Below are positions 1-5,060 of a stretch of DNA of 6,640 bases, in pieces (position 1 is the stretch's first letter; every line of letters begins with the position of its first letter). The stretch is from Candidatus Liptonbacteria bacterium RIFCSPLOWO2_01_FULL_53_13. Its GTDB lineage: Bacteria; Patescibacteriota; Minisyncoccia; UBA6257; 2-01-FULL-56-20. Below the pieces are notes generated by a model that did not search any database, was not told the DNA's origin, and saw nothing but the letters and a program-made list of their open reading frames with translations. The position numbers were made by a program, and so were the translations under genes. Location of the stretch: positions 886 through 7,525 of the forward strand of contig MHLB01000053.1 of NCBI GenBank assembly GCA_001818895.1. The letters run 5' to 3'.

Positions 1-915
1 GACAAGAAAAAATGGGCGATTCCCGACATTCTGGTGGATAAAAGAGGAATGGTGAACGTGGGCGGGGGTTCAGGTTTCGTGGTGGAGCAGGACGGATTGG
101 TACTCACGAACCGGCACGTGGTGAATGAACGGGACGCGGAATATACGGTGATAACGAACGAGGGGCGGAAATATCCCGCGAAGGTGCTCTCGCGCGACCC
201 GGTGAACGACGTGGCAATTCTCAAAATTGACGCGAAAAAACTGCCCGTGGTCGGGCTTGACCATGAATCAAGACTTGAGCTCGGGCAAACCGTTATCGCC
301 ATAGGGAACGCCCTCGGCATTTTCAGGAACACGGTGTCTTTGGGCATCATCTCCGGGCTTTCCCGCTCCATTACGGCGCAGGAAGATCCGAAATCGCCTC
401 TGCAGGAGCTTCGCGGGCTCATTCAGACCGACGCCGCCATCAATCCGGGGAATTCCGGCGGGCCGCTCGTGGATATGCGCGGGAACGCGGTGGGCGTGAA
501 CGCCGCGATCGTCTACGGCGCGCAGAATATCGGATTCGCGATTCCCATTACCGCCGCGCGGAGGGATTTGGAGGATATCAAGACCTACGGCAAAATCCGC
601 CGTCCGATGCTCGGCGTGCGCTATCTTATTTTGGACGATGCGCTTGCCGCGAAGATCCACGCGCCCGTCGCCTATGGCGCTTTGGTGCTCCGCGAAAGCC
701 CGCATGACCCTGCGCTCGTGCCAGAAAGCCCCGCGGAAAAGGCGGATATCCGCGAAGGCGACATCATTCTTGAATGCAACGGCGAGCCGATTTCCATGAC
801 TCATACGATTCAGGACGCGCTGGACAACCTTTCGGCGGGAGACCCGTTCACGATGCTCGTGTGGCGTAAAGGCAAACAATGGGAAACGAAAGTGATTCTG
901 GAGGAGAGGAAATAA
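1..915 (+). CDS. HtrA/DegP-like serine protease with one PDZ domain, 5'-truncated by window edge
   Basis: The frame is open from base 1, so the true start lies upstream; the GTG at 34 is internal and would leave no N-terminal anchor. The 304 residues in the window (numbered from base 1) hold a trypsin-like domain opening with GGGSGFVV. The catalytic triad is complete: His39 in TNRHVV, Asp70 in VNDVAILKI, Ser152 in NPGNSGGP, followed by the GFAIPI motif. A single PDZ domain follows from about residue 200 (MLGV carboxylate-binding loop, then SPAEKADIREGDIILECNG). HtrA proteases degrade or refold damaged extracytoplasmic proteins and are usually membrane-anchored or periplasmic; the missing N-terminus should carry the signal or anchor. 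The PDZ has a few extra residues before SPAEKA and Asp where Gly is usual. TAA at 913-915. No clear terminator follows. Family assignment is firm; which paralog (DegP, DegQ or DegS-like) is not decidable. Confidence 0.95.
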   Translation, partial: DKKKWAIPDILVDKRGMVNVGGGSGFVVEQDGLVLTNRHVVNERDAEYTVITNEGRKYPAKVLSRDPVNDVAILKIDAKKLPVVGLDHESRLELGQTVIAIGNALGIFRNTVSLGIISGLSRSITAQEDPKSPLQELRGLIQTDAAINPGNSGGPLVDMRGNAVGVNAAIVYGAQNIGFAIPITAARRDLEDIKTYGKIRRPMLGVRYLILDDALAAKIHAPVAYGALVLRESPHDPALVPESPAEKADIREGDIILECNGEPISMTHTIQDALDNLSAGDPFTMLVWRKGKQWETKVILEERK

Positions 916-996
916 GTGTAAGATATGAAGTATGAAGTAATGCCCCTTTCGTAACCCCTTAATCCCATTTCTCCCTTTTCGCCCCTTATCCCCATT

Positions 997-1023
997 GTCA
1001 TTCTCGCGCAGGCGGGAATCCAG
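997..1023. repeat. dRS3-like short palindromic repeat
   Basis: Bases 1000-1019 read ATTCTCGCGCAGGCGGGAAT, one base off the ATTCCC-N8-GGGAAT pattern known as dRS3 in Neisseria and seen as dispersed repeats elsewhere. The flanks GTC and CCAG complete a form (GTCATTC...GAATCCAG) I recognise as common dispersed repeat DNA. Similarity to dRS3 does not imply a relationship to Neisseria. Confidence 0.55.
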
Positions 1024-1050
1024 GCACTATTTCCTTATTCTCCCTTTTAC

Positions 1051-1091
1051 CCTGCCTGCCCTGAGCGGCACCGAAGGGAGCTTGTCGAAGG
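1051..1091. repeat. GC-rich dispersed repeat with CCCTGAGC and CTTGTCGAAGG parts
   Basis: The element begins CCTGCCTGC, continues with CCCTGAGC, then CCGAAGGGAG and CTTGTCGAAGG. The two GAAGG-containing parts look like partial duplicates of one CCTGAGC-TTGTCGAAGG unit. Its first nine bases also occur at 4649-4657, inside the repeat in the second cysteine-rich gene, which suggests modular repeat families that combine with each other. Confidence 0.5.
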
Positions 1092-1143
1092 ATTCTCCCC
1101 ATTCCTCCCTTTTCACCCATTTATACCTTTATGTTCCTCCGAC

Positions 1144-1176
1144 AGAAACGCCTGACACAGTGTCTTAGCTGTTTCT
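1144..1176. promoter_or_regulatory. Nested inverted repeat, possible hairpin or operator
   Basis: An outer inverted repeat AGAAAC (1144-1149) / GTTTCT (1171-1176) encloses an inner GACAC-A-GTGTC (1154-1164) on nearly the same centre. It lies 11 bases before the perfect palindrome, so both may belong to one regulatory region. Short arms and the single-base centre make it weak on its own. Confidence 0.3.
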
Positions 1177-1187
1177 CCCATCGGGCC

Positions 1188-1217
1188 ATGTTATGATGTA
1201 CTAGTACATCATAACAT
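1188..1217. promoter_or_regulatory. Perfect 30-bp palindrome upstream of the cysteine-rich array
   Basis: The left arm ATGTTATGATGTACT is exactly self-complementary to the right arm AGTACATCATAACAT with no spacer, giving two-fold symmetry over 30 bp. This is typical of an operator for a dimeric repressor, though a cruciform or mRNA hairpin is also possible. It contains an ATGATG/CATCAT half-site pair that also occurs in the palindrome before the second copy (3135-3156). No U-tract follows directly, so it is not a classic terminator. Confidence 0.7.
1189..1197 (+). promoter_or_regulatory. Possible extended -10 promoter within the palindrome
   Basis: TGTTATGAT fits an extended -10 (TG, one base, then TATGAT, 5/6 to TATAAT). 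No good -35 is visible at the usual spacing, as can be the case with extended -10 promoters. Transcription would start near 1203-1206 and read toward the array. Because the palindrome covers it, a bound repressor would block it. The same motif exists on the opposite strand by symmetry, so direction is not certain. Confidence 0.35.
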
Positions 1218-1252
1218 TGGAAGAAAAATCTTTTTTCGGGTAAACTGAAAAG

Positions 1253-1330
1253 ATGACCCCCGAAACAAAAAACTGTCAGAATCCCGACGTGAAGTCGGGA
1301 CCCCGACCCCCGGGGGCGTCGGGGCTGTAA
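1253..1330 (+). pseudogene. Vestigial N-terminus of a fourth cysteine-rich paralog, or a 25-codon leader ORF
   Basis: ATG at 1253 opens a 25-codon frame starting MTPETKNCQN, which matches the first ten residues of all three downstream genes (MNTETKQCQN, MNSETKTCQN, MNSETKNCQN). The match ends exactly where a GC-rich palindromic repeat begins (about 1281); the frame then encodes repeat-derived residues and stops at TAA 1328-1330. It is in the same reading frame as the next gene, whose ATG is at 1334, three bases after the stop. The DNA differs from each paralog at synonymous positions, so it is not a fresh copy of gene 1. Either a paralog start was disrupted by the repeat and its remainder lost, or the remnant now serves as a translated leader coupled to gene 1. 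I favour a relic. Confidence 0.65.
1281..1324. repeat. Compound palindromic repeat, copy A, just before the first cysteine-rich gene
   Basis: Two adjacent hairpins: TCCCGAC (1282-1288) / GTCGGGA (1294-1300), and CCCCGAC (1301-1307) / GTCGGGG (1318-1324) with CCCC/GGGG inside. Read on the minus strand, 1307-1292 is GTCGGGGTCCCGACTT and 1290-1281 is ACGTCGGGAT; both match the + strand of the repeat inside the second gene (4681-4696 and 4701-4710) exactly, differing only in the short loop. So this is a dispersed family present here in both orientations. The second stem contains the only purine run (GGGG, 1321-1324) near the next ATG, so it could hinder translation. Confidence 0.75.
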
Positions 1331-1333
1331 CCA

Positions 1334-3121
1334 ATGAACACAGAAACCAAGCAGTGTCAGAATTGTCATCTGAAGTTCACCATCGAACCCGACGACTTCT
1401 CGTTCTACGAGAAGATAAAAGTCCCTCCACCGACGTTTTGCCCGGACTGTCGGCTCGTGCGTCGGATGTCGTGGCGTAATACATGGCATTTGTATAAAAA
1501 ACAGGACGCGAAAACAGGACAGGAAATTTTTTCGGTGTTTCCTTCCGATTCGCCCGTTAAAATTTACGAGAGAGATTACTGGGCATCAGATGCATGGGAT
1601 CCCCTTGAATATGGAAGGGACATTGATTGGTCCCGCCCCTTCCTTTCCCAAGTCGCAGAACTGCTTCAAGAGGTTCCTCTTCCCGCGCACTCCGCTCAGA
1701 GCGTGGTCAATTCCGAATATTGTACGAATGCGTCTTATATTAAAAATTGCTATTTCAGCCGAGCGTTAGCGCATACCGAGGATTGCGCTTATGTAATATG
1801 GGACGAAAGTTCCAAGCAGTGCATGGACAGCCACATGACCGACCATTGCGAGCTCGGGTACGGGAACGTGAACTGCACGCGTTGTTACAAGGCGTTTTTC
1901 TCGGTGAATTGCGAAGATTGCCGAGATGTTACTTTTTCAAAAGATTGCGTCGGATGCTCCGATTGCCTGGGGTGTGTGGGGCTTCGCAGTAAGTCATATT
2001 GCATTTTCAATATTCCATATACAAAAGAGGAATACGTTACAAAACTTGGCACTCTTGATTTGGGATCAAAGAAAGCATTTGAGGAATGTCGGGAACGCGC
2101 TGTAGAATTGTGGTCCAAATTCCCGGTCAAATTCATGCAAGGTCTTCAGAATACGAGAGTGAGCGGGGATTACATTTATAATTCAAAAAATGCCAAGTAT
2201 TGCTGGCGCGTGAAGGGAGTTGAGGATTCCAAATATTGCCTCAATATGCTCTCCGGACCCGTGAAGGACTGTTATGACTATGCCAACTGGGGAGGCGGGT
2301 CGGAGCTTATCTACGAAGGGCTTGTTTGCGGCGATCAGACCTCAAATATAAAATTTTCGTGGAATTGCTTCGGTGGGGCGAAAAACATTGAATATTCAAT
2401 ATTCTGTCATGGCGCGGCGGATGTTTTCGGGTGCGTGAGCATTCGCAGAAAACAGTATTGCATTCTGAATAAGCAGTATTCAAAAGAAGAATACGAGAAA
2501 CTTGTGCCCAAAATAATAGAGCACATGAAGACTATGCCGTATAGAGATCGGAAAGGAAGAGAATATTGTTATGGAGAATTCTTTCCCTCCGAGCTTTCTC
2601 CTTTCCCCTTCAATATTTCAGAAGCGTATGAACTTTCACCGAAGACGAAAGAAGAGGCGATTGCGGAAGGACTTGAATGGAGGGAGGAGGCAAAACGGGA
2701 ATATGTAGCCACGAAGCAACCGGACAAACTGCCTGACCGCATAAAAGATGCCAGCGAAGAAATATTGCAAGAGGTTATCGCGTGCGACCACAAAAGAATC
2801 TGCCAAGAAGAATGCACGGGAGCGTTTCGCATCATTGAGCGAGAACTTGAGTTTTTGAAGCGATTCAACATTCCTCTTCCGAATCTTTGTCCGAACTGTC
2901 GCCATTACAGCCGGCTTGCCTTAAGGAATATTCCGAAATTTTTCAAGCGCGCGTGCCACTGCGCCGGTGAGAAATCCGAGAACGGTGTCTATATGAACAC
3001 CGGCGCCCACCCCTCGCATGCCAAAGGGGAACATTGCTCCAACGAATTTGAGACCAGTTATGCGCCCGAGCGGCCGGAAATTGTGTATTGCGAGCAATGT
3101 TATCAGTCGGAAGTTGCATGA
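1334..3121 (+). CDS. Cysteine-rich solenoid-like protein of unknown function, paralog 1 (595 aa)
   Basis: Function unknown. The ATG at 1334 aligns with the starts of copies 2 and 3; no good Shine-Dalgarno precedes it. The protein has 38 cysteines. Order: Cys4 module (C8, C11, C36, C39, then a basic RR..WRN stretch); a region matching the second Cys4 site of the other copies but with all four Cys replaced (ungapped, to D, T, E, Y); eight 12-residue units at 126-221 with Cys in one period-3 register; GC.GLRSK.YCI.N..Y.KEEY (213-234); a second, looser block (about 276-369) ending in FGCVSIRRKQYCILN..YSKEEY; YGEFFP..LSPFPFN (413-427); a C-terminal module with C484/C490/C494, CPNC (519-522), CHC (541-543), C568 and C586/C589. 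The C-terminal module resembles the N-terminal one. No signal peptide or membrane segment. The fold is inferred to be a small beta-solenoid flanked by zinc-ribbon-like ends. TGA stop; next gene 46 bases on. Confidence 0.9.
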   Translation: MNTETKQCQNCHLKFTIEPDDFSFYEKIKVPPPTFCPDCRLVRRMSWRNTWHLYKKQDAKTGQEIFSVFPSDSPVKIYERDYWASDAWDPLEYGRDIDWSRPFLSQVAELLQEVPLPAHSAQSVVNSEYCTNASYIKNCYFSRALAHTEDCAYVIWDESSKQCMDSHMTDHCELGYGNVNCTRCYKAFFSVNCEDCRDVTFSKDCVGCSDCLGCVGLRSKSYCIFNIPYTKEEYVTKLGTLDLGSKKAFEECRERAVELWSKFPVKFMQGLQNTRVSGDYIYNSKNAKYCWRVKGVEDSKYCLNMLSGPVKDCYDYANWGGGSELIYEGLVCGDQTSNIKFSWNCFGGAKNIEYSIFCHGAADVFGCVSIRRKQYCILNKQYSKEEYEKLVPKIIEHMKTMPYRDRKGREYCYGEFFPSELSPFPFNISEAYELSPKTKEEAIAEGLEWREEAKREYVATKQPDKLPDRIKDASEEILQEVIACDHKRICQEECTGAFRIIERELEFLKRFNIPLPNLCPNCRHYSRLALRNIPKFFKRACHCAGEKSENGVYMNTGAHPSHAKGEHCSNEFETSYAPERPEIVYCEQCYQSEVA

Positions 3122-3134
3122 AGACAACAACAGA

Positions 3135-3156
3135 GTGGCATGATGCATCATACCAC
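3135..3156. promoter_or_regulatory. 22-bp near-perfect palindrome between paralogs 1 and 2
   Basis: GTGGCATGATG / CATCATACCAC pairs over 22 bases with a single mismatch (C3139 against A3152). It sits 11 bases before the second gene's ATG and shares the ATGATG/CATCAT arms of the palindrome at 1188-1217, though with no spacer between them. It could be an operator or a hairpin at the 5' end of the next gene; no Shine-Dalgarno is visible in the remaining 11 bases. Confidence 0.6.
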
Positions 3157-3167
3157 CTGATCCTTTC

Positions 3168-5018
3168 ATGAATTCAGAAACGAAAACCTGTCAGAACTGC
3201 AAGAACCCGTTCACCATTGAACCCGACGATTTTGCGTTCTACGAGAAAATCTCCGCCCAAGGCGGATCGGCCTCTGGCGGAAAAGTCCCTCCACCGACGT
3301 TTTGTCCGGAGTGTAGGCTCCAACGCCGACTTGCCGTGAGGAACGAGCGCAACCTTTATCACCGCGAGTGCGGCCTTTGTAAGAAATCCATCATCTCAAT
3401 GTATGCCCCGGGCGAACCATTTCCGGTTTACTGCTCGCCGTGCTGGTGGTCAGACAAGTGGGATCCGATGCAATATCGCGCCGATTATGATTGGGAACAG
3501 CCGTTCTTCAGGCAATTCCGTTCGCTCCTTGAACGGACTCCGCGGCCGGCGCTCATTGTGTCAAACGTACGGGACTGTGATTATTGCAACTATTTTGCGG
3601 ACGGAAAAGAATGTTATCTCTGTTTCGGGTCGATCGCGGTTGAATCCTGTCTTTACGGTTCGCCCTACGAATCAAGATACTGCGTTGATACGTATCTCGC
3701 CCGGGAATGCGAGTATTGTTATGAATGCATTGACTGCGAAAAACTTTCAAATTCTTTTTATGCGCAGGACTGCTCAAACTCGTTGAATCTCATCTACTGT
3801 TTTGACTGCAAGGGATGTCAGGATTGTATCGGCTGCGCGGGACTTCGCAACAAAAAATATCACATTTTTAACAAACCATACTCAAAAGAGGAATATATGA
3901 TTCAGCGCGAGAAATTTCTGGCAGATGGCGCCGGGGGGTTTAACGAAATCAAACGGAAATTCCAAACAGTCAAATCCGCCGTCCCGCATCGGTTCAGCAC
4001 GATTCTTCAATCCAGTGCGGTGACCGGAGATCACATCATACATTCAAAGAATGCACGGCAATGTTTTGACGTAAAGCGGTGCGAGGACACCTCCTATTGC
4101 ATCCGCATGATAGACGGAAAAGAGGTCCACGACACCAATTATTGTGAGTTCATGGAATTTTGTTATGAATACATCGGATTTTGGAAAACGAGCCGGACAA
4201 AATTTTCAAATACATGCGGGGAGTCAAACGATCTTGCCTATTCAGATTTCTGTTCCGGTTCATCCAATCTTTTCGGCTGCATCGGCCTTCGCAGTAAGTC
4301 GTATTGCATCCTAAACAAGCAATATACGAAAGAAGAATACGAAGCACTTGTGCCGAAAATTATTGCCCATATGAACGAGGTGCCCTATGTAGATGCGAAA
4401 GGAAGAACCTACGCATACGGCGAGTTTTTCCCCATAGACCTCTCTCCTTTCGCTTACAACGAGACCATCGCCCAGGAGTATTTTCCTCTGACTAAGGAAG
4501 AAGCCCTAACACAAGGCTACCGCTGGCGAGACCCCGATACGCGGAACTATCAAATCACGAAACCATCCCAAGCCCTTCCCAATCACATCAAGGACGTCTC
4601 GGACGACATCCTAAACGAGGTTATTGGTTGTGCTCGGAGCAACCCCGACCTGCCTGCTGGCAAGGCAGGCGCCCTTCGGGGTCGGGGTCCCGACTTGGAA
4701 ACGTCGGGATGCACCACCGCATTCAAAATAATCCCCTCCGAGCTTGCGTTCTACCGTCACGGAAACCTCCCGCTCCCGCGCCTGTGCCCAAACTGCCGTC
4801 ATTATGAACGTCTTGCCCAGCGTAACCCCCTCAAACTCTGGCATCGTGCGTGCCACTGCGCGGGCGAGAAGTCCGAAAACAGTGTCTATACGAACACCGG
4901 CACCCATCCCTCGCACGCAAAAGGGAAACATTGCTCCAACGAATTTGAGACAAGCTATGCCCCCGACCGCCCGGAAATCGTGTACTGTGAGCAGTGTTAT
5001 CAGTCAGAGGTGGCATAA
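3168..5018 (+). CDS. Cysteine-rich solenoid-like protein of unknown function, paralog 2 (616 aa)
   Basis: Function unknown; same architecture as paralog 1, and the most cysteine-rich copy in its middle. The N-terminal Cys4 is C8, C11, C46, C49. A second Cys4 site is intact: C68, C71, C89, C92, followed by WWSDKWDP. The solenoid block at 136-230 consists of 12-residue units (one of 11) with Cys mostly at unit positions 2, 5, 8 and 11. It ends in GCAGLRNKKYHIFN..YSKEEY; the second block ends in FGCIGLRSKSYCILN..YTKEEY. YGEFFPIDLSPFAYNETIAQEYF follows, in two parts at 417-438. The tail has CPNC (540-543), CHC (562-564), C589 and C607/C610, nearly identical to paralog 1. Two insertions are unique to this copy, residues 29-38 and about 492-514, both encoded by palindromic DNA repeats. 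The second coincides with loss of the middle Cys of a C-x5-C-x3-C motif. The ATG at 3168 aligns with the other copies; no Shine-Dalgarno. TAA stop. Confidence 0.9.
   Translation: MNSETKTCQNCKNPFTIEPDDFAFYEKISAQGGSASGGKVPPPTFCPECRLQRRLAVRNERNLYHRECGLCKKSIISMYAPGEPFPVYCSPCWWSDKWDPMQYRADYDWEQPFFRQFRSLLERTPRPALIVSNVRDCDYCNYFADGKECYLCFGSIAVESCLYGSPYESRYCVDTYLARECEYCYECIDCEKLSNSFYAQDCSNSLNLIYCFDCKGCQDCIGCAGLRNKKYHIFNKPYSKEEYMIQREKFLADGAGGFNEIKRKFQTVKSAVPHRFSTILQSSAVTGDHIIHSKNARQCFDVKRCEDTSYCIRMIDGKEVHDTNYCEFMEFCYEYIGFWKTSRTKFSNTCGESNDLAYSDFCSGSSNLFGCIGLRSKSYCILNKQYTKEEYEALVPKIIAHMNEVPYVDAKGRTYAYGEFFPIDLSPFAYNETIAQEYFPLTKEEALTQGYRWRDPDTRNYQITKPSQALPNHIKDVSDDILNEVIGCARSNPDLPAGKAGALRGRGPDLETSGCTTAFKIIPSELAFYRHGNLPLPRLCPNCRHYERLAQRNPLKLWHRACHCAGEKSENSVYTNTGTHPSHAKGKHCSNEFETSYAPDRPEIVYCEQCYQSEVA
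3252..3281. repeat. 30-bp palindromic repeat inserted in frame in paralog 2 (N-terminal Cys4 loop)
   Basis: Exactly ten extra codons (SAQGGSASGG) lie between Ile28 and the KVPPPTFCPEC motif, where paralogs 1 and 3 read IKVPPPTFCP directly. The DNA is palindromic: TCCGCC (3252-3257) / GGCGGA (3261-3266), with a further GGCGGA at 3276-3281. The insertion keeps the frame and lies in the loop between the two CxxC knuckles, so the metal site may still form. Confidence 0.8.
4642..4710. repeat. Compound palindromic repeat, copy B, inserted in frame in paralog 2
   Basis: ACCCCGAC (4642-4649) pairs with GTCGGGGT (4681-4688). Inside it CCTGCC (4649-4654) pairs with GGCAGG (4664-4669). The next hairpin is CCCGAC (4689-4694) with GTCGGG (4703-4708). 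The stretches 4681-4696 and 4701-4710 are identical to the minus strand of copy A (1281-1307). It encodes about 22 residues (NPDLPAGKAG, then ALRGRGPDLETS and G) absent from paralogs 1 and 3. Relative to them this region is 17 residues longer between the flanking cysteines and lacks the middle Cys, so the repeat replaced some original sequence or the junctions later changed. Confidence 0.8.
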
Positions 5019-5021
5019 TAC

Positions 5022-5051
5022 TATTTTCTTATTCGCGCGAATAAGAAAATA
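5022..5051. promoter_or_regulatory. Perfect 30-bp palindrome between paralogs 2 and 3
   Basis: TATTTTCTTATTCGC is followed directly by its exact reverse complement GCGAATAAGAAAATA. As RNA it can fold into a 13-bp stem with a GCGC loop, ending at the first base of the next gene's Shine-Dalgarno. It lies 3 bases after the paralog 2 stop. No U-tract follows, so it is not a typical terminator; an operator, an mRNA hairpin protecting the upstream transcript, or a translational switch fits better. It does not share the ATGATG/CATCAT arms of the other two palindromes. Confidence 0.65.
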
Positions 5052-5055
5052 AGGA
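5051..5055 (+). promoter_or_regulatory. Ribosome binding site of paralog 3
   Basis: AAGGA lies 5 bases before the ATG at 5061. It is the only clear Shine-Dalgarno of the three paralogs and borders the palindrome stem (shared base 5051), so folding of the hairpin could affect ribosome access. Confidence 0.6.
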
Positions 5056-5060
5056 AAACA

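Larger units (their letters stand above)
969..1118. repeat. Three near-copies of a TTCTCCCTTTT-CCC polypyrimidine repeat
   Basis: Copies lie at 969-985 (TTCTCCCTTTTCGCCCC), 1038-1052 (TTCTCCCTTTTACCC) and 1102-1118 (TTCCTCCCTTTTCACCC), about 65-70 bases apart. A different GC-rich palindromic repeat fills each interval. The tract may be degraded repeat DNA or a homopurine/homopyrimidine stretch with structural effects; nothing indicates coding function. Confidence 0.5.
916..1252. other. Repeat-rich, pyrimidine-rich intergenic spacer
   Basis: No credible gene lies here. It starts with a small direct repeat (TATGAAG at 924-930 and 931-937). The + strand from about 940 to 1140 is strongly pyrimidine-rich, with three near-copies of a CTCCCTTTT-CCC segment. 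Two GC-rich repeat elements (997-1023 and 1051-1091) lie between these copies. A nested inverted repeat sits at 1144-1176, a perfect palindrome at 1188-1217, and a weak A/T hairpin (GAAAAA...TTTTTC) at 1223-1237. I see no intrinsic terminator with a U-tract right after a stable stem. The spacer probably separates the protease transcription unit from the cysteine-rich array. Confidence 0.7.

Noticed and set aside
34..36. GTG as start of the protease
   Set aside because: The frame is open back to base 1 with plausible protease sequence, and a start here would remove the signal or anchor region expected of HtrA proteins.
268..879. 203-codon open frame on the minus strand
   Set aside because: It lies wholly opposite the conserved protease/PDZ coding region and its product is Arg/His-rich with no recognisable domain; a shadow frame.
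969..1118. CRISPR-like array from three spaced repeats
   Set aside because: The repeats are short (about 15 bases) and imperfect, and the intervals are themselves dispersed repeats; no cas gene is present.
1121..1489. 122-codon open frame on the minus strand across the spacer and the start of paralog 1
   Set aside because: It runs through palindromic repeats and antisense to the conserved Cys4 module; similar antisense frames occur at the same place in paralogs 2 and 3, as expected of shadows.
3119..3121. Possible recoded TGA (sense codon) at the end of paralog 1
   Set aside because: The last residues QSEVA before it match those before the TAA of paralog 2, so it is a genuine stop.
5022..5051. 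Palindrome as intrinsic terminator
   Set aside because: No U-tract follows the stem on either strand and the next gene's ribosome site begins at its edge.
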